DNA from: Gyrodactylus bullatarudis
Taxonomy: Eukaryota > Platyhelminthes > Monogenea > Gyrodactylidea > Gyrodactylidae
Direction: 5' to 3'
Assembly: GCA_012064415.1 (NCBI GenBank)
Contig: SSNU01000109.1
Coordinates: 299,788 to 363,787 of the forward strand
Length of the DNA stretch: 64,000 bases
Both the position numbers and the translations under genes were made by a program. Shown in pieces: positions 13,201-22,076 of the stretch (position 1 is its first letter; the number at the start of each line of letters is the position of its first letter). Below the pieces are notes generated by a model. The model saw nothing but the letters and a program-made list of their open reading frames with translations. It did no database searches and had not been told where the DNA came from.

Positions 13201-16200
13201 AACTTTTAAGATTATCAAAAATAAAAATTAAGGACCCACCATATGATACATTCAGTACTTTTCTGAAAATGACGCAAGTAATAACAAACACTAGCAGAAA
13301 ATGAATTTTCCAACTTTTTTGATCAAGATATAAATTTCAATACCATTAAAGTTTTAGAAATGACATTCAATCAATTTGAATGTTTTTCTCAAAAATATTC
13401 ATCGTTTACTGTTGCAACAATACATCATGTGGCAAATTTTACGAGAAACAATCAATAAACTTTTATTGGTGGATGAGAGTACTCAGAAGATTTAAAAATC
13501 TTATTCTTTATAAAATCTTGTTCTGAAATTTCCCAATGACGGTCATGATGAAAAGTTAATTCTTATTTACTTAATCCTGCTTTACTGGGAAAAAGTCATT
13601 TGGTTAAATCGAGATCACTGAGGAAACAAATAACGAGTGATCTCGGACGAGATTTCGCTTATGATGATATTTCTCCTCAAATCAATGATCAAGTAGTTTA
13701 AGGAGGAAATATCTATGTTAACCCAGTTAACAAGTTGAAAAAAATGTCCATGATCAAAATGTAGCCTAACATCTAACATCTCAATTAAAGAGATAAATAC
13801 ATACCTTATATCGGTGCCTCAGACTTAATCAAGATCGAATTTTGGTCAGTAAATAGGACAAGATTTTCTATTTATGCTAGAGACATTTTAGCCTGCCCAT
13901 CTGTGTTATGCGAGCGAATTTTCAGTTCAATGAACAGACTAATCACGAACTACAAATCTGTAAAGAACCATAAATACGACACTTAGTTCAAAGAATTTGG
14001 AAAGAGTATTCGTTTTCATGAAAAAGGGATCTTCAACTTCACTGATATTGTTTTATCTAAGGAGCAAAAAGAAATCCTTTCTCTTGGTCCCATTTTGTAT
14101 CCCAAAACGTAAAAATGAAATTGAAGACAAGGCAGCGTTTGATGTATGAACTAGGTCTTACGAAGAACCGCAAAGATGATTCCAAAACAGAAGTTTAAAC
14201 TTGATCTTATATCTATTTACAGAAGTTTTGATAGAAAACCTCTAAGATCTAGTTTACCAAAAAACATTTTGAAGCATTATAAGAACTTAAATCTAATGAA
14301 AACGTTTTTCTCACAAAACCTGACAAAGGTAAAGGGATAGTTTTAATGTATAAGGAAGATTATTTTAAGGCATGGTTAGATTTCTTCTCAGACGAAAGTA
14401 AATTCATAAATACGGGTCAGGATAGATCGTCATATTACAAGGTAATAGAATCTATGGAGCGTAACAAGTACAAAATAGCAAAAGGACTATTTGATAAGAA
14501 AATCATTTCTGATCAAACTAGAGGTTTTATAGCTAAAAAACATACCAGGATGTCTAGGTTGTATTTACATCCAAAGACACATAAAATAGTTGATAATGTA
14601 GTTCCAGGTGTTTCCAGTAAGGCCGATCTTGGATATGTCGTCATGTCCACAACATAATTTAGCGAAGTGGTTAATTGATGTATTAAAACAAATACATACA
14701 TATTATGCTAAATATGTTTTCAAAGATACATTCGCTTTTGTGGATAGAATTGGGGATTTAAATATTGGTTTAAATGAAATGATTTCATTAGATGTAAGCT
14801 CTTTATTTCCTAGTATACCTATTGAGGAGAAATTATCTGTTATTAAATCTTTCATTGATGAACACGAAGGTTTTGAAATGAAAGGTAATGAAATCACTGA
14901 TCTTAATAGGATCTGTTGTACAAACGTTCCATTATCGTTTCGAAACAAAGTATTCATCCAGAAAGATGGGATAGCTATGGGTTCACCTCTTAGTCCTCTT
15001 ATAGCAGACATCTTTCTAGGTTGGTTAGAATTAAATAAAATGTCTGAAACAATCAATTATTACACTGATGTTTACATCAGATATGTTGACGACACTTATT
15101 CTAATGAAACCCAACGTACCAGTAGATGATTTTTTCTCCAAGATGAATTCGTTTCATTCGAATAGTTTTTACTATGGAAAGAGAATCTAATGGTATCTTG
15201 AGTTTCTTAGATGTCAAATTGACTAGAAGAGAAGAAGGATCAATTCTGAGAAATATTTATAAGAGAAGTATCTACATTATGCCAGTTTCAGTCCTATCTC
15301 TCATAAAGTTGGCTTAGTAATTGGTTAAGTAAGAGGATAAGAAAGATAGCCCTGAGGAATGGTCTAACGAAATAGAGAACGTGAAGTCTGAAGGAAGATG
15401 GTTATCCCGGTAAATTTGTTGACAAATTCATGAATGTATCTATGGATAGAAATGAGCTTGTCGAAACAGATGAATTGGAGAAAATAACTATCAACTTCAA
15501 AGGTGATGGGTTCAGTAATGATATTAGAAGAAGGCTAAATGATCTCATCAATCAACATTATAATAACATACAATTGAAAATTGTATTTAAAACTCGAAAT
15601 TAATTAGTTTGATTCATAAGGATTTGCTAAAGCCAGAGGAGAACTCTATTAGTTTACAAATTCCAATGTGATTAAAACAATTAATTTATAATTGTTCGAC
15701 ATGAGTTGCCTGATTTCCTCGAAAATATTCTGAGGTTGCTGACTGGAAGTCATGCTAGGATTAAGAACAAACGAAGTTATTATGGTGAATAAAGCTTTAT
15801 TTTCGTCGGTTCTCTTCAGACCAAACACCGACTTGTTATATTTATATATGTTGTGCCTAAAGTGTAACGAAAACCTAAAGTGTAATTAATTACACTTTAG
15901 TCGACTAAAGTGTAACGAAAATATTTTACCTCTCTGCCCCTTTTTGGTATATGCCTGATAGCATACACGGTCTATGCGAATGCAATATATCAGTCTTGCC
16001 TAAAGTGTAATGAAAATAATTTTTATTATTTACCCCTCTTTACCTCTGCCCTTTTTTTCAAGGCCTGTAATTGTAATTCATTCACAAAATACAAGGGTCA
16101 ATCACTGATTACTCAAGTCTTAAAACATCGAAATTCACATTTTTACAGAAAAATTAACATGGAATGAACAAGATTTTTATGGAATTATAATTAGTGTCTG

Positions 16201-19200
16201 GGACCTGTACAGTGTAAAGTATTCTAGCTCTCATTGGTAAAAAATTATTTAAAACACATTTTCATTGGATTATACAGAGAGGAGTAAAATGAACACAATA
16301 AGTCTTTATTTTATCAATGTCAGACTCAATGAAAACACGCTTTTATGAGCTTCTCTCCTCTCAAGAAGTCAAATCTAATTCTAAAGTGCTAACAGACGAA
16401 ATGTATGAAGACCAGATTCGAAGAATATTCTATTAAATATCAAGAAGATGCGCAGGTATACAGGTTGAGGAAGAAAAAAGGCGTTGAACTGGTAAATCAA
16501 AAACAACGAATATTTTCCAAAGATGACGACGGAAGAAAAAAAGGGTATTATGTAAGATACCCTTTAAGATGAAATTTTTGAAATCATTGATCAATGCCAC
16601 AAATCTATCGGTCATAAAGGTATGAAGAATACAAAGATTGAAGTTGACAAATATTATGTTAATATAAGTCAAGAACAAATATCATCTTACTTGTCACTCT
16701 GCCAGTCATGTGTTATGAACCGTCCGAGCAAGAAGAAAGGAATTGTCGTCAAGCCAATTGTCACACAAAAATTCAATTCAAGGTGCCAAGTAGATTTGAT
16801 CGACTATCAATCTTCTCCTGATCGAGAGTATAAATTTTTAATGGTGTACCAAGATCACCTAACAAAATATGTCCTCCTTCGTCCGCTTAAGAACAAGACA
16901 GCAGAAAGTATCTACAATGTCTTGCTTGAGATATTTTATGATTTCGGTCCACCAAGATTACTTCAGTCCGATAACGGAAGAGAATTCCGGAATCAGCTCA
17001 TTGAAAAAGTTCTACCTTCCAGATTTCAGCATTAAAGTCATTCATGGTCAGCCCAGACACAGTCAGAGTCAAGGGTCTGTTGAACGAGCCAATAGGGATA
17101 TCGGTGATATGCTAAGAAAATGGATGGCAGATAACAATTCTTCTAAGTGGGCTGATGGGGCTCGTGAGGTTCAGCTGATGAAGAATCGTTGTCATCATAG
17201 AACGATCAACTCTTCACCCTATAAGGCTTTATTTGGACAAGAAATATTAGAATCTCTTTCAGAAGGAAACGATGGTAATAACATTTTTAACTACTACTAT
17301 TTTTTAATCTATACTAACCAGCTCTTTATTTTAGATGATGATTTCGAGGATTTAGAGTTATCTTCTTCCTTTGATGAACAATCAGGTAAATACAGAAAAC
17401 TTAACTTCTAGTGTAATAAAGTTAAAATCTTTTAAATTTCAGTAAGCTTGACAGAAAATCGAGTGAAGATGATTAAGTCCATCAGAGAAGATTGCGAGAA
17501 AAAAATGAAGATTGAGGCTTCTAAGATGATCAACTCCAAGTCTCTATCCCAAGCCGATGTCGGTGATAATGTGACGGTCCCCATACCAGACATAGATAGA
17601 TCGAAGGCTGATGATAAAAATATTTTGGGCGTAATATGTGAAACAAGAGATGACAAATTTCGAATTCAGTGTGCTTCCGGAGATTTGAACGGTTGGTTTT
17701 CTCGTTCCCAATTTCAAACTCTGCAGGAAAAATTTATATATCCGTCTGAAGAATCAGAAATAAAACTCTCTGTCAGAACTGCCAGTATTAAGCAGTCCAG
17801 ATCTGAGGGTCAGGGATTTACGAGATGTAATTGCACAACAGGCTGCAAAACCAAAGCATGTAAATGCAGAAAATTGAATCTCCTCTGTAATTCAAAATGT
17901 CATAGCAGCAATAGCTGTACAAATAAATAGAAATTCAAAGATACAATTTTTATAAATTTCCTACTTCCATTGGATAAACGATAAACAGGCCTTGAAAAAA
18001 AGGGCAGAGGTAAAGAGGGGTAAATAATAAAAATTATTTTCATTACACTTTAGGCAAGACAATGATATATTGCATTCGCATAGACCGTGTATGCTATCAG
18101 GCATATACCAAAAAGGGGCAGAGAGGTAAAATATTTTCGTTACACTTTAGTCGACTAAAGTGTAATTAATTACACTTTAGGTTTTCGTTACACTTTAGGC
18201 ACAACATATATATGAAAATTTAGAGAACATTATAAAATCGGGCCAATAGCATTTATTCAACCGTTCGCGACCAATAAGAGGAGAGGAATGTCTAAGCTCT
18301 CGGGACTGTGAGGAATTCATCTAATGTCCGAGTGCCGGGTGGTGCTCTTTTCCTCTGTTTCCCTCTTCTTTTTTGTTGCTTGGGAGAAACCGACAAATTC
18401 CATTTCCGTGATGTGGAGGGGGCTTGCAATTCTGGTTGGGAGTAAAATCTCTTACGTTCATCATAGTTCTCAGTGGTTGTGTAGTTGTCAAGGGGATTGG
18501 AACTGTTAGGGATTGTTTAGATGGCGGTTTCACAACTAGAAGGAGAGTCATTATCAACTAATGTTGAGGTTTGTGTTATGTTCAATCTAGTTTCTGGGAC
18601 ATCGTTTTCTGATTCTCTTGTGGGGCATTTTTGGGTTGAAGTGAAAATTGGCTCGTTTTCGGCAGGTGAATTATCAACTGATGTTGAGATTGGAGGTGTA
18701 TTGACCGAACTCGAGTTTCTTTCTTGGTGGGGAGGCTTCGCATTGTCTTTCTTGGTCATCTTTGAGACTTTCTTTATCATCTTGGACGCCTTGTGGAACT
18801 CAGCACCGGTGAAGCCCAGCTTCCTGCCCAGTATTTTCTGTGCACACAGAGAAGGTAGCATTTTCATCTTTTTTCAACTTTAAGACCAATTTTGAGGATG
18901 ATCCATTCCAAAAGCACGTTTGAACTTGAAAGCGTCTTATAGAGAATTTTATGCTCTTTCAAATGATATCAAATTTGACTCTGAAATTTCTAAGGATCAA
19001 GTCGAAAAATTGATTTATTCAAGTCCCGATTATGAAAATTGTGCTATTTCGGTTTTTCGCGAATTGCGCAAAAACTGGGCAACTTTTGGAAGCAGATTCA
19101 GAATCTGCGTTAAATTTTACACTATAATCAGTTTTTCGCCAAAATTTATCGCAAAATTTTTTTTTAATTTCCCCCAGTGTTATTAACTGTTCTCATAGTC

Positions 19201-22076
19201 TGTGCCACAGACTGTTTGGAGTATAGTAATAGAAATAAATTTTTGTTCTTGTCTACAAACTAAGAAAAGATCTCTGCCTGACTGATCTATCCTTTTAAAG
19301 TTTATGAACGATATACAATTGAGCAATCACATACTAAGAATTTGTTTATTGTATGTGATTGTAGACAGACACATACGTTGTAATTTATCAACAAGGCTAC
19401 TTAGTATGCATGACGTAAAAAGGTTACATATTGAAGGTTATAGAGGATTTTAAACGTATACTCTAATAAGTTATATATTAATATTCGAAAAACGGCGTAA
19501 TCAAGATTTTCGAAAGCAGGTCTCTATTACTAATAAGTAGGGTAACCAAATGCCCTTGTTATCCTTTTTTGTCTATAGATTAATACACAAGTATCAAGCC
19601 TGAAAATTTTATTAAAAAATCTCCTGATAGTTTGGTTCACGAGTTGAGTGTGCCTTTTTTGCATTAAGATAATTAAGAATCTCCATCACGATGTCAGATA
19701 CAATCGAAAATTAATAAAAATACAATATCATACGCTTGAATTTGCTCTTCATTGAAAATAACAAAGGCTGTTTACTTTAAAATCATCTTGATATTCTGCA
19801 TTTAATGAGTAGCGAGTGGATTTCAATGGAAATTCTATTGAAACTTCTCTGTACTCTCCAAAGCTAAAGAAAGTCATAAGCAAAATGGCCCAAATGAATA
19901 TTTTAAAAATATAACCAATCAGATTGCAGAGATTCTAGATATTTATACTTAATTCATTAGATGATTATCCTAAACCAATGATAATAAATTTTTTTATCAT
20001 CTGTAAAAAGTTCTTGATGGATTGAAAAAGGTTTTAATGAAAATTCGTTTTGAAAAATTGAACCAAGCAAAGTGCGATAGTTCACCGGAAAAAAGTATAA
20101 AATTTAAGCAAAAAAATTTGCCTGAAAAAATGTCTTTTTTTCATTCAAAAAACTTGCTTTTTCTGGTTATTAGTTATAACTTTTCTACTTTCCGCTACTC
20201 TCTGCTACTTTTTTGATGAAAAATCGATCAATTTCAAGTCAATCCAAACTTAAAGCTAAGCATAGATTTTTTTGAAATTTATTGTAGTCGCCCACTGATT
20301 GGTTAACGTCTACATATATCCGTATCTGAAGGATCCTAATAAATACAGGACCGCGATATATACGGCAGCTAGACCCTTTATTTATATTTCAAAGGTTTTC
20401 AGTTCATCGAAACAGGATCTATCCTTTTACTTATTCATTTTGTTTTATGCTAATTCAAATTAAAAAACAAATTCAAGCAAGCTTTGTGAATTTAAATTAT
20501 ATACATTCATTTTGGTTTACTTTTGGCTGGCTTTATTAGCATAGCATGCTTTTTATAACTTTTGTATTTTAAAATCAATATTTGAAAGAGTTATTCATGA
20601 CCAAAGCAACAAGTCAATATAAAAAAGGAAATAAAGTGAGTTGAAGATGAGAATTTGCTATTTTTACAAAAAAAGCACAATATATTTCTCCGCAAGCATT
20701 AATGTATTTTGAAATGATCCAATTAGTTGTGGAAAAAAAATTAAATCTGACCAAAATCAGGCAATATTTTTAAATTACGAAAAATACCCCACATTTTCAA
20801 CATTCAAAGTGATTTTGAAGAGGTTTTTTTAAAGAAAAAATTATAATGAAATTAAATCATATGATACAAAAAAATAATAATTTCAAGGTGATGTGAAATT
20901 TTTTATTAAGTTCAATCTGATCTTGATCCCCAAGCCAGTGAAGGCAGCACAGAGGAACTTGATGGTTACAAGAAAAAAATCAAACTCTATCTCCTTGATA
21001 ATTTAAAAATTCAAATGGTTCGATTTCCCACAATAAAGTGGAATTTCTGAAAACTTCTCTAGGCGAATCCAATTTCTTCCTCTAATACTGATCCCAAATA
21101 TCTGCATTTAACTTCAAATCTTCGAAAGGCTAATCTATAGAACATTTTCCCCCTCTAGTTTTGCAGTAATTTTTCTGAATCACAAAGAGACTAAGGGCTT
21201 CTTTTAACATCGATGAAATGAAAACGAATCCCTTGCGGTGAGGCACCAAAATCCCATTTTTTCGAACTTAAAAGTTTTATTGATTTGAAAGTCTGAGGTT
21301 GATCAAGAGAGGTTTTTCAGGATCAAGATTAGACAAGAAAGCTGATTAGCGCCGCCAAATTACCGACAGTCATCCCATTTTCGAGAGATTTTGAATTATC
21401 GAAATTTCATTGATTTTTAAGTAGTGAAAATGTTCAGTTGAATTGATTTTCTTGTCTGATCCTGATCTTGAAAAACCTCTTTTGATCAACTTTAAACTTT
21501 CAAATCAATAAAATCTCCGAAAAATCTTTGAAAATTCGAATTTTTGATGAAAATATCGAGATTTCTGTAAAAATCATAGATTCCCAACTTCATATCAATT
21601 TGATTTAGTAAATTCTGGAATAATAACTCATTGAGAAAAATCGATGCAGAATCTGCTATCAGTCAATTATACTTGCTGGCCCTTTCTAGAATTTTAATCA
21701 AGTCTTCAATAAATTTTAGAGTTTGTACTCAAATTCATTCAAAGGAAGTAAAAATACAAAATTAATCAAATTATTCATAGATAACCATCAAAAGGCTCAT
21801 TATGGATCAAAGAGATCGCTCACCTTTAATAGTTCTGATAGAAGCATCAAAGAACTTGTTTCGTATGGAGCTTTTCCATCAACCTGTGTCATGTGTATCA
21901 TTATCCCATTCATCGAATACAGGAATATTCTAATGTTTAAGTAAAACGCCAAGACCTTACGTGATAATCACGAGAACTGTCCATATTGCTGAATGTGTAC
22001 TTGTCGGAGTGTTTGGAAACTTTTCTGTTTCGTCTGATTCCACATTGATTATTTGGTGTTGGTCTGACTTTTTCAT
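4274..22076 (-). CDS. SLC35A-type nucleotide-sugar transporter, copy A (first two and last two exons found; probably broken)
   Basis: Golgi/ER multi-pass transporter of the UDP-sugar/CMP-sialate family. Exons found on minus: 22076-21961 (ATG start, MKKSDQHQIINVES), 21929-21824 (GIMIHMTQVDGKAPY, LLSELLK), 7755-7665 (HLQNLSLYSFGIVFNLFAY) and 4524-4274 (GFILKYSSNILRLF, stop TAA). The first two join in frame (116+106 nt), and so do the last two. Lengths and splice phases match copy B exactly for the 106- and 91-nt exons. The four central exons of copy B (255, 59, 63 and 151 nt), which carry the middle membrane helices, have no counterpart that I can find in the 14 kb between. That interval is filled with transposons. 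Copy A is therefore probably a pseudogene, or its middle exons are too diverged for me to see. AATAAA overlaps the stop codon at 4272-4277. Confidence 0.6.
4704..4784. repeat. perfect-stem hairpin
   Basis: Arms of 28 bp (4704-4731 and 4757-4784), built on GGCCAAGGTAATTGAAGATT and its complement, enclose a 25-nt AT-rich loop. AGCTTAC/GTAAGCT just outside extends the pairing. The hairpin lies inside the 4561-5940 element. Confidence 0.75.
4790..4839 (+). repeat. 50-bp repeat shared with 46371-46420
   Basis: TTTTTCACTTTTCTCTCCAC, then a short variable loop, then GGAGAGTTTTGGTGT. The same unit occurs at 46371-46420 in a progranulin intron with only a few differences. It contains a small CTCTCCA/TGGAGAG stem. 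Confidence 0.6.
5941..7664. other. intron sequence of SLC35A copy A
   Basis: Mostly unassigned AT-rich DNA. The plus strand at 5967-6086 reads open (VDEFLKLRNQTWNRQ, ending LLNQFF and a stop) and looks protein-like, but I cannot assign it. A long hairpin at 6543-6628 is listed separately. Confidence 0.3.
6543..6628. repeat. 32-bp stem hairpin
   Basis: The left arm at 6543-6574 (core GAAATATTTCGTTCTTGGTG) pairs with the right arm at 6597-6628, with two mismatches and a 22-nt loop. The length and small loop would suit a small-RNA precursor, but an old foldback transposon end is equally possible. Confidence 0.6.
7756..8455. other. intron sequence of SLC35A copy A, nothing recognised
   Basis: AT-rich sequence rich in CTGAT/GATCC words also seen elsewhere in the window. 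No motif-bearing reading frame was found on either strand. Confidence 0.3.
8456..9055. mobile_element. Ginger-type MITE, 600 bp
   Basis: It starts TGTTGTGCGCAAAAAGTGAA and ends with the inverted complement finishing GCGCACAACA. The terminal inverted repeats are at least 75 bp, apart from a 14-bp insert in the left arm. Both sides are flanked by TATA (8452-8455 and 9056-9059), a 4-bp target duplication. The terminal TGTTGTGC and the TATA duplication are the same as in the Ginger transposon at 15849-18206, so this is probably a non-autonomous relative. The interior has a short open frame without recognisable motifs. Confidence 0.75.
9102..10233. repeat. inverted repeat pair flanking about 1 kb
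   Basis: A 48-bp segment at 9102-9150, containing GAAGAGAAACTCT and TATATAATTCTTATCTT, recurs inverted at 10186-10233 with about three mismatches. The intervening DNA has GTGAAAATGGGAAATCAGTG-type repeats (9150-9315) and otherwise no recognised content. It may be one damaged element; the Tc1 transposon inserted immediately at its right edge. Confidence 0.55.
9150..9315. repeat. clustered GTGAAAATGGGAAATCAGTG motifs
   Basis: The unit CCGTGAAAATGGGAAATCAG and close variants occur at least four times, with inverted forms near 9243-9262. The cluster begins TATATGTTACCGT, a start shared with 51066. It looks like the subterminal repeats of a transposon end. Confidence 0.5.
10453..11457 (-). CDS. 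Tc1/mariner transposase, DD34E, apparently intact
   Basis: Cut-and-paste transposase of 334 residues, the normal length for Tc1. An N-terminal helix-turn-helix (about 15-55, HGLSNRKIAQIMNCSNTTIN) binds the inverted repeats, with a second one near 60-115. The catalytic triad is complete: D150 in FSDEKKF, D237 in QQDNAPCH and E272 in SPDLNPIENVWG, with exactly 34 residues between the second D and the E. The frame has no stops or shifts. The product would act in the nucleus on TA sites. The reading frame is intact, but the element carries a piggyBac insertion upstream of the ATG in at least one assembled haplotype, which could cut off its promoter. Confidence 0.93.
   Translation of the reverse strand: MNSSLSKNRTFNRVRFEKIKQLKKHGLSNRKIAQIMNCSNTTINNLLKNNGYKRYQKKAGSKSKISNLILGRIKNMAQNQGKNCVQIKNELKLNISVRAVQMIVRKKFNLRWRKAKKICPLTEKNKLDRLNWVKTKIHENMDWKKAIFSDEKKFNLDGPDGLSFHWESKDGPSKKRMNRNFGGGTVMIWGAITFNGILPLQFVQPKMNSENYQNLLENSLLPFKEEIRTEQLIFQQDNAPCHSSNSTKEWFLRNDIKVMTWPARSPDLNPIENVWGSLAQKVYKNGQQYSSTSELKEAIVREWNTFTKDDLLPYFISMYERCIEIIEKKGEFLK
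11459..11535. repeat. 75-bp duplicate ending at an assembly N
   Basis: Bases 11462-11534 (AATCTGAAAGATATTCATAG onward) are repeated almost exactly at 12580-12652. The left copy ends at the single N, beyond which piggyBac sequence starts abruptly. The right copy continues into Tc1 flanking sequence. This is best read as an assembly join between an empty and an occupied allele. Confidence 0.8.
11536..12340 (-). pseudogene. piggyBac transposase, 5' part, in-frame stop, truncated at the N
   Basis: Starts at ATG 12340 (MSSGESVHGEDSSSS) with an acidic, Ser-rich N-terminus containing an 18-bp tandem repeat (12236-12282, encoding SSL units). It then runs through the DDE_Tnp_1_7 domain: NRFQSIMRMLRFDD, then TIDERLAPFRGRCAFRQYIP with the first catalytic Asp, then SKPNKYGLKIW. 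A TGA at about 11750 interrupts the frame after NDKFQPI; the following residues SIWERWTQDLG continue the domain, so it is a nonsense mutation rather than the end of the gene. The sequence is lost at the N at 11535, about halfway through a protein that is usually near 600 residues. Confidence 0.85.
12548..12579 (-). repeat. piggyBac terminal inverted repeat and target site
   Basis: On the minus strand the end reads CCCTAGAGTACCCACCTGGG. The CCC start and ACCC content are typical of piggyBac termini. Immediately outside is TTGA, a one-base variant of the TTAA target. The uninterrupted copy of the flank (11455-11470) has TTAA at the matching position. A subterminal palindrome GGGGTAAAAAATACCCC lies at 12364-12380. 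Confidence 0.75.
12896..13839. other. intron sequence of SLC35A copy A, nothing recognised
   Basis: Very AT-rich. Only short frames without motifs are present on both strands. Confidence 0.3.
13840..13983 (+). pseudogene. hAT transposase dimerisation fragment
   Basis: The plus-strand frame reads RFSIYARDILACPSVLCERI, then FSSMNRLITNY, and then a stop soon after. This is the hAT C-terminal signature (C.S...ER.FS). Only about 50 residues remain, so it is a relic. It is distinct from the fragment at the left edge of the window. Confidence 0.65.
14004..15690 (+). pseudogene. Penelope-like element reverse transcriptase, decayed
   Basis: Segments in order on the plus strand: FNFTDIVLSKEQKEILSLGP (14038 on), FLTKPDKGKGIVLMYKEDYF (14308 on), RLYLHPKTHKI, RPILDMSSCPQHNLAKWL, ISLDVSSLFPSIPIEEK, DGIAMGSPLSPLIADIFL, YIRYVDDTYSNE (catalytic YVDD) and ILSFLDVKLTRREEGS. 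This order and wording is the Penelope-like family, which copies itself by target-primed reverse transcription and usually carries a C-terminal GIY-YIG nuclease. The frame is broken by shifts near 14620 and 15125 and by stops near 15340 and after 15600, and the GIY-YIG domain is not recognisable. The 3' end abuts an inverted copy of the leader repeat at 15690. Confidence 0.8.
15690..15848 (-). repeat. TATA-leader module, family 1 (first part; split by Ginger)
   Basis: On the minus strand: CGGTGTTTGGTCTGAAGAGA, AATAAAGCTTTATTCACC, then ATG at 15753 opening MTSSQQPQNIFEEIRQLM. The upstream half of the same repeat continues at 18207-18300 on the other side of the Ginger insertion. Uninterrupted or partial relatives are at 27478-27665, 31330-31390, 31560-31760 and 45730-45890. 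Confidence 0.7.
15849..18206. mobile_element. Ginger DNA transposon, 2358 bp, with 220-bp inverted repeats
   Basis: The termini are TGTTGTGCCTAAAGTGTAAC and its complement, with terminal inverted repeats at 15849-16068 and 17985-18206 and TATA target duplications at 15845-15848 and 18207-18210. The repeats contain at least five direct and inverted CTAAAGTGTAA units, plausibly transposase-binding sites. Inside is a retroviral-type integrase gene, the hallmark of the Ginger superfamily. It has inserted into a TATA-leader repeat whose uninterrupted relative is at 27478-27665. Confidence 0.85.
16323..17930 (+). pseudogene. Ginger transposase (integrase core plus CXC domain), frameshifted
   Basis: The frame opens near 16323 (MKTRFYELLSSQEV) and is interrupted by a shift or stop near 16434 and another near 16566. 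From 16570 it reads DEIFEIIDQCHKSIGHKGMK, then CQSCVMNRPS (an HHCC-like zinc finger). The core has CQVDLIDYQS (first D), LLQSDNGREF (second D) and HSQSQGSVERANRD (E). A further one-base shift lies between the second D and the E, near 17010. Two introns with good sites, 17275-17334 and 17386-17442, restore the frame for the C-terminal part. That part ends in a Cys-rich CXC-like domain (CNCTTGCKTKACKCRK). With three frame lesions this copy is inactive. Confidence 0.85.
18207..18300 (-). repeat. TATA-leader module, family 1 (upstream half)
   Basis: Minus strand: an inverted-CCAAT-like TGCTATTGG followed by the interval leading to the TATA box, interrupted here by Ginger. It matches 27611-27660 and 31588-31620. 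Confidence 0.6.
18295..18867 (-). pseudogene. unknown retroelement-like ORF fragment upstream of the leader module
   Basis: The minus-strand frame starts near 18867 (MKMLPSLCAQKILGRKLGFT) and is rich in Ser, Thr, Pro and Lys. It has one TAA near 18520 and then continues with SPKQQKRRGKQRKRAPPGTR and LDEFLTVPRA to a stop at about 18297. The last 90 bp recur next to the leader module at 31440-31540 (KKRGNRGK), so this tail and the module belong to one dispersed element. I do not recognise the protein; the composition resembles a gag-like or ORF1-like nucleic-acid-binding region. Confidence 0.45.
18868..21823. other. intron sequence of SLC35A copy A
   Basis: Mostly unassigned. The minus strand at 19870-19786, after a good acceptor (CTTTCTTTAG), reads EYREVSIEFPLKSTRYSLNA and ends at a GTAAAC donor; it looks exon-like but I cannot assign it. 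Bases 21110-21245 recur inverted at 25143-25262. Confidence 0.35.
21110..21245. repeat. dispersed repeat, inverted copy at 25143-25262
   Basis: The end containing CGAATCCCTTGCGGTGAGGC and the inner word TTTTGCAGTAATTTTTCTGA are both found inverted at 25143-25262, with scattered differences. Confidence 0.6.

Noticed and set aside
17275..17442. Stops near the 3' end of the Ginger transposase as extra lesions
   Set aside because: Good GT-AG sites at 17275-17334 and 17386-17442 remove them and restore the frame, so they are introns rather than damage.
18321..18557. Separate minus-strand gene overlapping the 18.3-kb fragment
   Set aside because: The frame that matches the repeat at 31.4 kb is the other one, continuing through a TAA; this frame is a shadow.
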